6,631 bases of DNA, taken from positions 1 to 6,631 of the forward strand of contig CAADWX010000024.1 of assembly GCA_900752905.1 (NCBI GenBank). The letters are read 5' to 3'. How positions within the stretch are numbered: position 1 is the first letter of the stretch; every line of letters begins with the position of its first letter. The translations under genes were made by a program, and so were the position numbers. Under the pieces are notes generated by a model. That model did not search any database and was not told where the DNA came from. It saw only the letters and a program-made list of their open reading frames with translations. This document shows, piece after piece, positions 1-5,809 of the stretch. The stretch comes from Bacilli bacterium. Its GTDB lineage: Bacteria; Bacillota_I; Bacilli_A; RF39; UBA660.

Positions 1-382
1 AACCTTGGATTCCTTGAGTTCCCGCTTCACCTTGTGGTCCCGTTGGACCAGTTGGTCCTTGTAAACCTTGAATTCCTTGAGGTCCTTCCTCACCTTGAGG
101 ACCCGTTGGACCAGTCGGTCCTTGTATACCTTGAATTCCTTGAACACCTTGGGCTCCAGCCTCACCTTGAGGTCCTGTTGGACCAGTTGGTCCTTGTAAA
201 CCTTGAATTCCTTGAGTTCCTGCCTCACCTTGAGGACCGGTTGGACCTGTTGGACCTTGTAAGCCTTGAATTCCTTGGGCTCCGGCTTCACCTTGAGGAC
301 CTGTTGGACCAGTTGGTCCTTGTAAACCCTGAATACCTTGAGGTCCAGCTTCACCTTGAGGACCCGTTGGACCAGTTGGACC
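1..382 (-). repeat. 63-bp tandem repeats inside the collagen-like gene
   Basis: Six units are visible on the minus strand, at 382-320, 319-257, 256-194, 193-122, 121-59 and 58-1 (cut by the edge). Each encodes seven triplets: [12 protein letters not shown] (GEE in the fifth), then G(P/A/T)Q, GIQ and GLQ. The fourth unit is 72 bp, with one extra GxQ triplet. Copies differ by synonymous third-position changes as well as at the P/A/T residue, so they are not fresh identical duplications. Arrays like this commonly vary in copy number between strains. Confidence 0.93.
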
Positions 383-535
383 TGTTGGGCCAGTAGCTCC
401 AGTTGGGCCTATGGGTCCCCCACTAGGTCCTGTAGGTCCCGTTGGGCCTGTGGGACCCATAACTCCTAATTTTTCTTTACATTTCTTTCCTTGTTCTAAA
501 ATACACTCTATTTTTTTAGAATATTTATTATTCAT
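1..535 (-). CDS. Collagen-like Gly-X-Y repeat protein, N-terminal part (cut by the left window edge)
   Basis: Read from an ATG at 533-535, the minus strand stays open to the window edge (178 codons, no stop), so the C-terminal part is missing. An AGGAG-type ribosome binding site (AAAGGAGAG) lies about 9 nt upstream. The protein starts with a short charged head of 23 residues with two cysteines (C11, C19) and no signal peptide. From G24 it is almost pure Gly-X-Y with many GPT triplets, like the collagen region of BclA-type exosporium proteins and other Firmicute surface collagens. Such regions form trimeric rods. From residue 52 the triplets form a 21-residue repeat. The absence of a signal peptide and the nearby YjcZ-type genes fit a spore-surface protein made in the mother cell, but that is inference. 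The BclA leader motif is not seen and the C-terminal domain is outside the window. The collagen-like nature is certain; the cellular role is not. Confidence 0.9.
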   Translation of the reverse strand, partial: MNNKYSKKIECILEQGKKCKEKLGVMGPTGPTGPTGPSGGPIGPTGATGPTGPTGPTGPQGEAGPQGIQGLQGPTGPTGPQGEAGAQGIQGLQGPTGPTGPQGEAGTQGIQGLQGPTGPTGPQGEAGAQGVQGIQGIQGPTGPTGPQGEEGPQGIQGLQGPTGPTGPQGEAGTQGIQG

Positions 536-558
536 TTTTTTGCTCTCCTTTCTTTAAT

Positions 559-588
559 ATTATATGAATCTCTCATAATTAGATATTT
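559..588 (-). promoter_or_regulatory. Candidate sigma-E-like promoter of the collagen-like gene
   Basis: On the minus strand AAATATC (588-582) is followed after 15 nt by CATATAAT (566-559). The B. subtilis sigma-E pattern is roughly KMATATT, 14-15 nt, CATACAMT; the match is 5 of 7 and 7 of 8. The same -10 contains TATAAT, but no sigma-A -35 hexamer is found 16-18 nt upstream. The expected start would fall right next to the ribosome binding site, giving a very short leader. In DNA this A+T-rich such matches also arise by chance. Confidence 0.3.
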
Positions 589-607
589 ATTATTGACTAA
601 TCAAAAT

Positions 608-646
608 AAAAAAAACTCAAGCTATTTTATTTCTTGCTTAAGTTTT
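608..646 (-). terminator. Intrinsic terminator of the 454-residue protein gene
   Basis: Arms at 612-622 and 636-646 pair over 11 bp on the minus strand (AAAACTTAAGC with GCTTGAGTTTT, including one G-U pair) around a 13-nt loop. A run of eight U follows. The stop codon (627-629) lies in the loop, so the first arm is part of the last codons. It separates this gene from the collagen-like gene downstream. Confidence 0.85.
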
Positions 647-1991
647 CCTTATTTATCATTTCATCTATTTCTTGCTTTTTTGGAGTTATTTGTTCTTTTA
701 ATATATCTAATTTTCTATACATATCCGTTGTTTCTTTATATTCTTCAAAATCTTCTTGATATTCACTTTCAATTTCATATTCTAATTTTTCAATTTGTTT
801 AAGTGTATCCCCTAATACTGTTTGTATATTTGTTAAGCACCCTATTTTAGAATCTAGTTTTTTTATTATATCTCTATACTCTATATAACTTAAATTTTTA
901 TTTTTAGAAGTAATTACCTTTCTAATTGTTCTTATTCTATTATTTATTAAAATTGAACTTGTTAAAAATCCAACTAATTGATTTTTAAATAACACTATTG
1001 GAAACATTGTATTACTTAAAGTTACCGTATTATTTAGGAAATTAACAATACCGCTATAGAAAGTTTTCTTTCTTATTTTTGGACTTGTTAAATTCACTAT
1101 TGTTTTCAATTTATCTATTTCTTTATGTGTATTACTTAAATTTTCTTCTATACTACTTTCAACTAAATGTATATCTTGCGTTATGAGCTTAAATTTATCT
1201 TGCGATTTTGTCTCTTTTTCGTTAATATTGTTATCATTTAACGAATCTAAAATGTCATCTAAAACAGTTAATGAAGATAATAATTTATTTATTTTTTTTA
1301 CATCATTATTACCTTTTTCTTCTTTTTTTATTAGTTTATTAGTTTCTTTTTTTAATGAAATAACTTTATCTTTAATCCAATAAATTTCATATTCATAATC
1401 TTCATCTTGTTCATTCTTTCTTATCTTTTTTAAATTTTCTTTTACATCAATTATTTCTAAATTTAAATTTTTTACTTCATTATCACTTTGTATTTTTTTT
1501 GATTTTTTTATTTCATCACTAATTTTATAATCGAATATCATTTTATCTCTATCAGAAAATGTTTTGCTTGCTCTTTTAACTTTTTGCTCTACTTGAGTTA
1601 TTTTATCTTTTATATTTTTGATAGAAGAAACATCTGTATTATTTACATCTACGTATTTTTGTTTTATCTTATTTATTTGTTTTTCTTTTTGTAAAAATTC
1701 TTTTTTACTTGATACAAATAATGGATCATCAAACATTTTTGTTGTAACTGTTTTTTCTAAAAATGAAACATCGTTTATTAATTTATTCAATTCAACTTCG
1801 TCATTTTTTACTTTTGTTTTATAATTTTTATCATTAATATTTATTTTGTTTTTCCTAAATATACCTATAAATGAAAAGAAAGCTATTTTAATCTTTTTCC
1901 CAAGTTGATATTTTCCTGTAAATAATTTTTTAAAAAATGCAAATATATTTAATAATACCTTTTTTATAAAGTCAAATACTTTCTTTATCAT
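627..1991 (-). CDS. Uncharacterised lysine-rich, probably coiled-coil protein (454 aa)
   Basis: I do not recognise this family. The ATG at 1989-1991 has an AAGGTGG ribosome binding site 4 nt upstream. Residues 1-45 alternate hydrophobic and lysine residues (three Phe/Ile/Leu patches around 5-24 and 35-45), which looks like a basic amphipathic membrane-binding segment and not a cleavable signal peptide. Residues about 60-300 are highly charged, with heptad-like spacing of Leu/Ile/Val, suggesting long coiled coils. A more hydrophobic part (about 311-350) could insert into or lie on a membrane, and residues 364-450 are again charged and helical. There is one cysteine (C385) and no catalytic motif. 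Terminators isolate it on both sides, so it is probably monocistronic. It sits between the YjcZ-type genes and the collagen-like gene, so a sporulation or envelope scaffolding role is possible but unproven. Codon use matches its neighbours. Confidence 0.85.
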   Translation of the reverse strand: MIKKVFDFIKKVLLNIFAFFKKLFTGKYQLGKKIKIAFFSFIGIFRKNKININDKNYKTKVKNDEVELNKLINDVSFLEKTVTTKMFDDPLFVSSKKEFLQKEKQINKIKQKYVDVNNTDVSSIKNIKDKITQVEQKVKRASKTFSDRDKMIFDYKISDEIKKSKKIQSDNEVKNLNLEIIDVKENLKKIRKNEQDEDYEYEIYWIKDKVISLKKETNKLIKKEEKGNNDVKKINKLLSSLTVLDDILDSLNDNNINEKETKSQDKFKLITQDIHLVESSIEENLSNTHKEIDKLKTIVNLTSPKIRKKTFYSGIVNFLNNTVTLSNTMFPIVLFKNQLVGFLTSSILINNRIRTIRKVITSKNKNLSYIEYRDIIKKLDSKIGCLTNIQTVLGDTLKQIEKLEYEIESEYQEDFEEYKETTDMYRKLDILKEQITPKKQEIDEMINKENLSKK

Positions 1992-2032
1992 ATTACCACC
2001 TTGTAATATTTTATCACATTTTGTATATAATT

Positions 2033-2065
2033 AAAAGAAAAACTATTGTATTAACAATAGCTTTT
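2033..2065 (-). terminator. Intrinsic terminator of the tiny membrane protein operon
   Basis: On the minus strand AAAAG-CTATTG (2065-2055) pairs with CAATAG-TTTTT (2048-2038) around a 6-nt loop: 11 bp with one G-U pair. A U-rich tail (TTTTT, C, TTTT) follows. It starts 4 nt after the stop of the 46-residue protein, so the 454-residue protein gene just downstream needs its own promoter. Confidence 0.8.
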
Positions 2066-2069
2066 ATAA

Positions 2070-2210
2070 TTAAAATATTATATATGATCCTAGGATAATA
2101 GCAAGTAATATATATAATACAATTAATATTATATAACCAGTTCCATAGGATCTAGTAGTTTGATTACCACAATTATTGTGATTATCTTGGCATGCAGAAT
2201 TAGTACACAT
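2070..2210 (-). CDS. YjcZ-like tiny membrane protein with a Cys/Asn-rich head (46 aa)
   Basis: The ATG at 2208-2210 has a strong GGAGGTG ribosome binding site, and the frame ends with TAA at 2070-2072. Residues 1-22 are polar and rich in Asn, with three cysteines (C2, C7, C14) and a His. Residues 23-46 (YGTGY followed by Ile/Leu/Val and ending LGSYIIF) form one transmembrane helix of the kind seen in the YjcZ / tiny transmembrane protein family. That family is common in spore formers and is often annotated as sporulation protein YjcZ; its molecular role is poorly known. It is the second gene of an operon, 23 nt after its 28-residue neighbour, and is followed by a terminator. The Cys-rich head is unusual, since relatives mostly have Gly/Tyr-rich heads. 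Cysteine cross-linking or metal binding is possible but speculative. Confidence 0.8.
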   Translation of the reverse strand: MCTNSACQDNHNNCGNQTTRSYGTGYIILIVLYILLAIILGSYIIF

Positions 2211-2233
2211 TTCTAACACCTCCTATTACTGGC

Positions 2234-2320
2234 CTAAATATAGGCTCCTAGTATGATTATTAAAAGAATAAATAATACTAAAACGATAGCAGCTCCAGAT
2301 ATTCCTGTATTATTACACAT
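2234..2320 (-). CDS. YjcZ-family tiny transmembrane protein (28 aa)
   Basis: The frame runs from ATG (2318-2320) to TAG (2234-2236), behind an excellent AAAGGAGG ribosome binding site. The peptide begins MCNNTGISG and continues with one hydrophobic helix (residues about 10-24) ending LGAYI. This matches the YjcZ / tiny transmembrane (TIGR01732-type) family, whose core is a short Gly-rich head followed by an Ile/Leu/Val helix ending in Gly-Ala. Members are strongly associated with sporulating Bacilli and some are found in spores; the function is not established. It is the first gene of a two-gene operon with the 46-residue protein, and a promoter at 2352-2380 precedes it. It is only 28 residues, so standard gene callers may miss it, but the family pattern and ribosome binding site make it convincing. 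Confidence 0.87.
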   Translation of the reverse strand: MCNNTGISGAAIVLVLFILLIIILGAYI

Positions 2321-2351
2321 ATAACATTCCTCCTTTTTTATCTTTCACAGT

Positions 2352-2380
2352 ATTTTATGGCTTTTTATAAATTTTGTGAA
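2352..2380 (-). promoter_or_regulatory. Promoter of the tiny membrane protein operon (sigma-A or sigma-K type)
   Basis: On the minus strand TTCACA (2380-2375) and TAAAAT (2357-2352) are 17 nt apart, each 5 of 6 to the sigma-A consensus. The same bases also read as CACA, 15 nt, CATAAAATA. This fits the sigma-K -10 (CATAnnnTA) and -35 (mACm), though the spacer is one nucleotide short of the usual 16-17. The gene family favours sporulation control; the spacing favours sigma-A. The sequence alone does not decide. Confidence 0.5.
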
Positions 2381-2427
2381 TATTAATTCATTAATTGACA
2401 TTTTTATTTTAAATTTTTATTGATTTC

Positions 2428-2456
2428 TTGTTTTTTTCACATTTTCTTGCTATCAT
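2428..2456 (+). promoter_or_regulatory. Sigma-A promoter of prsA
   Basis: TTGTTT (2428-2433) and TATCAT (2451-2456) are 17 nt apart. The -10 is 5 of 6 to consensus and is preceded by TGC, giving an extended -10 element. Transcription would start near 2463, leaving a leader of about 23 nt that contains the ribosome binding site. Confidence 0.55.
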
Positions 2457-2485
2457 ATATATGGACTATTGAAAGGAGATATAAC

Positions 2486-3445
2486 ATGAAAAAGAAATTG
2501 TCGGTACTTTTTTGTTTAACCTTATTACTTTGTTCTGGTTGTGGACAAAAAACTGAAGTTAAATTAAAAGATGGTAAAGAAGTTATTGCATCAGTTAAAG
2601 GTTATGATGTAACAGCTGAAGAATTATTTGAAAAAATGAAAGGTAATTATGGAGCTTCTACTTTAATTAATTTAATTGATACTTATATTGCAAATACTGA
2701 AGTTAAAACAACTGATGAGCTAAAAGAACAAGCTAAAAAAGAAATAGCTAATATGAAAAGCTATTATGAATCATATAATTATTCTTGGGATCAAGTATTA
2801 AGTCAATATGGATATGAAAATGAAGATGCATTAGTTGACGAATATATTTTATCTTTAAAACAAGAACAAGCTTCTAAAAAATATATTAGAGAAAATATTA
2901 CAGAAGATGAAATCAATGCATATTATGATTCTGAAATATATGGTGATTTTACTGTTAAACATATTTTAATTACTTCAGATGCTAGTGATGACTCAACTAA
3001 TGAAGAAAAAGCAGAAGCAAAAACTAAAGCATATAATACGGCTAAAGAAGTAATTGGAAAATTAAATAAAGGTGAAAAATGGTCTGATTTAGTAAAAAAA
3101 TATTCAAAAGATGACAACACAGTTAATAAAGATGGTGAATTAACATTTACTAAAGGGGATGTTGTAAATGAATTTTTCGAAGCATCTAATAAATTAAAAG
3201 ATGGTGAATATACTAGCGAACCTGTAGAAAGTACTTATGGTTATCATATAATTTATAGAGTAAGTTTATCTGATAAACCAGAACTTAGTAAAGTTAAAGA
3301 TGAAATACTAGATAGTATTGTTGAAAATAAAATTAATAACGATTCTAATTTAATGACTAATACATGGTTAAAAATAAGAGAAAAATATAATTTAACTATT
3401 TCTGATACCGATTTAAATAACAAATATAATGATTCAATAAAATAA
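2486..3445 (+). CDS. prsA: Foldase PrsA: parvulin-type peptidyl-prolyl isomerase lipoprotein (319 aa)
   Basis: PrsA proteins are anchored on the outer face of the membrane and help exported proteins fold by cis-trans isomerisation of prolyl bonds. The start is the ATG at 2486, 7 nt after AAAGGAGA. The frame is open upstream to 2420, but no ribosome binding site supports a longer form and the signal peptide begins here. Residues 1-18 are a lipoprotein signal (MKKK, then a hydrophobic core) with lipobox CSGC; the lipidated Cys would be C19, and Cys at -3 is less usual than Leu. Residues about 33-150 form the helical chaperone part. The parvulin domain spans about 155-259: VKHILI (H159), YSKD (206-209), GELTFTKGDVV followed by NEFFEA (217-233) and YGYHII (251-256, H254). 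A helical tail of about 60 residues follows. At 319 aa it is slightly longer than B. subtilis PrsA (about 290). It is monocistronic, with its own promoter and terminator. Confidence 0.92.
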   Translation: MKKKLSVLFCLTLLLCSGCGQKTEVKLKDGKEVIASVKGYDVTAEELFEKMKGNYGASTLINLIDTYIANTEVKTTDELKEQAKKEIANMKSYYESYNYSWDQVLSQYGYENEDALVDEYILSLKQEQASKKYIRENITEDEINAYYDSEIYGDFTVKHILITSDASDDSTNEEKAEAKTKAYNTAKEVIGKLNKGEKWSDLVKKYSKDDNTVNKDGELTFTKGDVVNEFFEASNKLKDGEYTSEPVESTYGYHIIYRVSLSDKPELSKVKDEILDSIVENKINNDSNLMTNTWLKIREKYNLTISDTDLNNKYNDSIK

Positions 3446-3475
3446 GAAAGTGAATAATCACTTTCTTATTTTTTC
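3441..3475. terminator. Bidirectional terminator between convergent prsA and recX
   Basis: The arms AATAAGAAAGTGA (3441-3453) and TCACTTTCTTATT (3458-3470) pair perfectly over 13 bp around a 4-nt loop. T-rich tails follow on both strands. The prsA stop (3443-3445) lies in the left arm and the recX stop (3458-3460) begins the right arm, so one hairpin ends both genes. Confidence 0.9.
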
Positions 3476-4204
3476 TATATCTTCTTTACTAAAACCTTTT
3501 GCATATAATTTACTGTTTATAAAGAAATTTAATTCTTTGTTAGATTTAATTAAACTATATTTTTTATATAATTTATCATATTCTTTTTGTATAATATCCT
3601 GATTTTCTACATAATTATTATCAAAGTAGTAACATATTTTTTCTTTCTCATAACCAAGTTCCATAAAATAATTAACTAATTTTTGTTTTAACATATTTTT
3701 CGACTTATTCTTATTTAATTGAATTTTCTTTTTCATTAATTTTTCTAATTTTCTATCAAACTCTTCTTCATATTTGTTAACTTCATATACTCCATCTATA
3801 TTTTGTTCTTTCAAGTTATTAATTATTTTATAAGGACCATCTGTGCTTAAATTAACTTTATCATATACAAAGGATTTAAGATAAATTGAATCATTTACTA
3901 AATTTATTTCTTTTAATTTTTTCTTAATTTCATCTTTTTTATCATTTAAGTTATTTTTTTCTATGTACTTATCTATTTCATTTTCACTTCTTGTTTTTGA
4001 TATTGCATATTTAAGTATTTTATTATAATTTGAATAAAATACAGTTTGTTCTAATATTTGGTGTAATTTTTCTTCATCAACTAATTTGTTTAATAATAAA
4101 TTCTCATTTAATATAACTTCATCATACGTTGTTATCTCACTCATATCATCAAATTTAATTTTATATTTTCCATTATTTATTTTTTTTATTTTAGATATTT
4201 TCAT
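3458..4204 (-). CDS. recX: Regulatory protein RecX (248 aa)
   Basis: RecX binds RecA filaments and modulates recombination and the SOS response. Residues 1-55 form the N-terminal beta-rich part typical of Firmicute RecX (KI.KI..GKY.I.FDD). The three-helix repeats follow: the first at about 58-105 with the family signature (KILKYAISKTRSENEI, then LVNDSIYLKSFV), the second at about 118-150 with DGPYKIINNL and QNIDG, a third at about 170-200, and a short final KGFSKEDIEKI element (236-246). Length agrees with B. subtilis RecX (264 aa). It starts at ATG 4202-4204 after an AGAGG site with 6-nt spacing. It lies 29 nt downstream of rpoZ, with a hairpin between. It is lysine- and asparagine-rich, as expected at this base composition. 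The family call is secure because the RSE and GP signatures stand in the right order and spacing. Confidence 0.85.
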   Translation of the reverse strand: MKISKIKKINNGKYKIKFDDMSEITTYDEVILNENLLLNKLVDEEKLHQILEQTVFYSNYNKILKYAISKTRSENEIDKYIEKNNLNDKKDEIKKKLKEINLVNDSIYLKSFVYDKVNLSTDGPYKIINNLKEQNIDGVYEVNKYEEEFDRKLEKLMKKKIQLNKNKSKNMLKQKLVNYFMELGYEKEKICYYFDNNYVENQDIIQKEYDKLYKKYSLIKSNKELNFFINSKLYAKGFSKEDIEKIRK

Positions 4205-4222
4205 AATAACCTCTTATATAAT

Positions 4223-4258
4223 AAAATCTAATACTATTTTAAGTGTATTAGATTTTTT
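4223..4258. terminator. Terminator-like hairpin between rpoZ and recX
   Basis: Arms AAAATCTAATAC (4223-4234) and GTATTAGATTTT (4245-4256) pair over 12 bp around a 10-nt loop. On the minus strand, the direction of rpoZ and recX, the tail is TTTTATTATAT, an imperfect U tract. On the plus strand it is TTTTTT, but no plus-strand gene needs it. It may partly end rpoZ transcripts and lower recX expression. The rpoZ stop codon (4234-4236) sits at the edge of the loop. Confidence 0.55.
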
Positions 4259-4428
4259 GATACTTCTTCTAAAGCTTTTCCTATATTTTTTTTAGATTGA
4301 TATTCATTTTCTTTCATTTGATAATTTTCTTTTGTTTCCATTTCTTTTACTCTTTTAGAAACTAAATTAACAAGTAAATACTTTGAACCAATCTGATTTA
4401 ATAACTTGTCTATTGAAGGATATATCAT
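4234..4428 (-). CDS. rpoZ: DNA-directed RNA polymerase omega subunit (64 aa)
   Basis: Omega wraps the C-terminal end of beta-prime and helps assemble and stabilise RNA polymerase. The N-terminus (MIYPSIDKLL, then SKYLLVNLVSKRVKEM) is the conserved omega signature (PSID.LL...SKY.LV...KR). The C-terminal IGKALEEVS (49-57) matches the family's KPV..ALEEI segment. A Lys/Glu/Asn-rich linker (31-47) lies between. The chosen start is ATG 4426-4428 because AGAGGTGA lies 4 nt upstream and omega proteins start just before PSID. The frame is open to ATG 4459-4461, but that version would place the ribosome binding site and the -10 element inside the gene. A sigma-A promoter precedes it and recX follows. 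In many Firmicutes rpoZ sits with gmk and priA, so this context is unusual. Confidence 0.87.
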   Translation of the reverse strand: MIYPSIDKLLNQIGSKYLLVNLVSKRVKEMETKENYQMKENEYQSKKNIGKALEEVSKNLIHLK

Positions 4429-4432
4429 AGTA

Positions 4433-4440
4433 TCACCTCT
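4433..4440 (-). promoter_or_regulatory. Ribosome binding site deciding the rpoZ start
   Basis: AGAGGTGA on the minus strand ends 4 nt before ATG 4426-4428. The longer in-frame starts at 4456-4461 have no purine-rich site at a suitable distance. Confidence 0.75.
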
Positions 4441-4449
4441 CTTATTTTG

Positions 4450-4478
4450 ATAATACATCAATCAATTTTTTTATTCAA
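4450..4478 (-). promoter_or_regulatory. Sigma-A promoter of rpoZ (and perhaps recX)
   Basis: On the minus strand TTGAAT (4478-4473) and TATTAT (4455-4450) are 17 nt apart, 4 and 5 of 6 to consensus. Transcription would start near 4443, just before the ribosome binding site (4433-4440), which supports the short rpoZ start. No other recX promoter was noticed. Confidence 0.55.
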
Positions 4479-4510
4479 GTAAATTCTCTTTCTTTGACAT
4501 AAATTTACAA

Positions 4511-5791
4511 TCATTTTATTATATCTATTATTAAATTACTTTTATCTGTTGCATGTTCTGAAAATTCAAAACACGAAAGAATATCAGCTAATGAAACATT
4601 TTTATCGTCATAATAAACTTTAACTAGTTCTTCGTTTTCTAAAACAAAATCACCAACTTTTTGGTTTATATACAATCCAACTTTATAATTTATTTTATCG
4701 TCTTTGTTAAATCTTCCAGCTCCTAAATCTCTAGCTATTTCACCAAGTTTTAATGTATTAATACTTTTTATCCATCCACTTTTCGAGCTTTTTACAGAAA
4801 AACATTTGTCAGATATTTCTATATTTTCTATATTTCCACCTTGATACTCTATCATTTTTTTAAATTTTTCATAAGCTGAACCATCTTTTAATTTCAATTC
4901 CAATTCTTTTTTTATTTCTTCTACATCTCTATTTTCAACAGATTCAATAAGTAGACTTGAAAGTGTTATTACTAGTTTTTTTAAATCCTCTGGTCCTTTT
5001 CCTTGTAAAGTATCAATTGCTTCTTTTACTTCTATAGCATTACCTATTGTATTTCCTAAAGGTTCTTCCATATTAGTTAAAACACAAATAACTTTTTTAT
5101 TATACTTTTTTCCTATTTTTATCATTTCATTAGCTAAAGCAGTTGCTCCTTCTACATTTTTCATTAAAGCTCCGTTTCCAACTTTAACATCTAAAATTAT
5201 ATGATTAGCACCTGAAGCTATTTTTTTACTCATTATACTTGAAGCAATTAAAGGTATAGATTCTGTAGTTCCTGTTACATCTCTTAAAGCATATAACTTT
5301 TTATCTGCTGGTACTAAATTTGCTGTTTGGCTTATTATAGCAAGTCCAATATCATTGACTTGTTTTATAAAAGCATTCTCATCTAATTTTACTTTAAAAC
5401 CATTTATTGATTCAAGTTTATCTATTGTTCCTCCAGTATGTCCTAATCCTCTTCCAGACATTTTTGCTACTTTAAGTCCTGAATCTGCAAGAAGAGGCGC
5501 TAAAATTAACGTTGTTTTATCGCCTACTCCCCCAGTTGAATGCTTATCTACAACTTCACCATTAATATTACTTAAATCAATTATATCTCCACTTTCAAGC
5601 ATTACCTTAGTTAAATTAAATGTTTCTTCATCTGTCATTCCATTCAATACAATTGCCATTAATAATGAACTCATTTGGTAATCTTTAACAGTTCCATTTA
5701 GATAATTAGTTATTGCATAATTTATTTCATCATATGTTAGTTCTTCTTTGTTTTTCTTTTTAGTTATTATATCTATAATATTTGTATTCAT
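4511..5791 (-). CDS. pdp: Pyrimidine-nucleoside phosphorylase (thymidine/uridine phosphorylase family, 426 aa)
   Basis: The enzyme splits thymidine, uridine or deoxyuridine with phosphate into the base and (deoxy)ribose 1-phosphate, in cytosolic nucleoside salvage. Domains in order are the helical N-terminal glycosyltransferase-3 domain (about 5-70), the central catalytic domain (about 75-305) and the PYNP C-terminal domain (about 345-420). Signatures are VDKHSTGGVGDK (81-92, phosphate loop with K83, H84, S85), KMSGRGLGHTGGTIDKLE (110-127), YALRDVTGT (167-175), IASSIMSKK (182-190) and DVKVGNGALM (201-210). By comparison with E. coli thymidine phosphorylase (H85, R171, S186, K190), R170, S185 and K189 are the substrate contacts, all present. 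Length is normal for the family. ATG 5789-5791 has an AGGTGA site 6 nt upstream. Bacterial enzymes of Bacilli usually accept both thymidine and uridine (Pdp); strict thymidine phosphorylase (deoA) cannot be excluded. No other nucleoside gene is nearby. Confidence 0.94.
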   Translation of the reverse strand: MNTNIIDIITKKKNKEELTYDEINYAITNYLNGTVKDYQMSSLLMAIVLNGMTDEETFNLTKVMLESGDIIDLSNINGEVVDKHSTGGVGDKTTLILAPLLADSGLKVAKMSGRGLGHTGGTIDKLESINGFKVKLDENAFIKQVNDIGLAIISQTANLVPADKKLYALRDVTGTTESIPLIASSIMSKKIASGANHIILDVKVGNGALMKNVEGATALANEMIKIGKKYNKKVICVLTNMEEPLGNTIGNAIEVKEAIDTLQGKGPEDLKKLVITLSSLLIESVENRDVEEIKKELELKLKDGSAYEKFKKMIEYQGGNIENIEISDKCFSVKSSKSGWIKSINTLKLGEIARDLGAGRFNKDDKINYKVGLYINQKVGDFVLENEELVKVYYDDKNVSLADILSCFEFSEHATDKSNLIIDIIK

Positions 5792-5809
5792 TTAAATTCA
5801 CCTATTATG

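Noticed and set aside
1..382. Regular repeats resembling a CRISPR array
   Set aside because: The units are adjacent with no unique spacers, and they encode Gly-X-Y triplets in frame.
34..396. Long plus-strand open frame rich in Leu, Glu and Asp
   Set aside because: It is the antisense of the Gly-X-Y repeats. The repeat period is a multiple of three, so stops are absent in this frame by construction.
593..1824. Several plus-strand open frames (593-802, 1183-1383, 1618-1824)
   Set aside because: They lie antisense to the 454-residue protein gene, are rich in Phe/Ser/Leu as expected from reversed lysine codons, and have no convincing ribosome binding site.
2008..2016. TGATAAAAT as an extended -10 for the 454-residue protein gene
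   Set aside because: Transcription would begin inside the ribosome binding site of that gene, leaving no usable leader. The real promoter could not be placed.
2395..2400. Perfect TTGACA on the plus strand upstream of prsA
   Set aside because: No acceptable -10 stands 16-18 nt downstream. The extended -10 pair at 2428-2456 fits better.
2420..2485. Longer N-terminus for PrsA from an ATG at 2420
   Set aside because: It would bury the signal peptide behind 22 residues and has no ribosome binding site.
4429..4461. Longer omega subunit from ATG at 4459-4461
   Set aside because: The added 11 residues are encoded by the ribosome binding site and part of the -10 region and do not belong to the omega family.
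5355..5681. Plus-strand open frame of 108 codons
   Set aside because: It is antisense to the most conserved part of the nucleoside phosphorylase gene, without a start signal.
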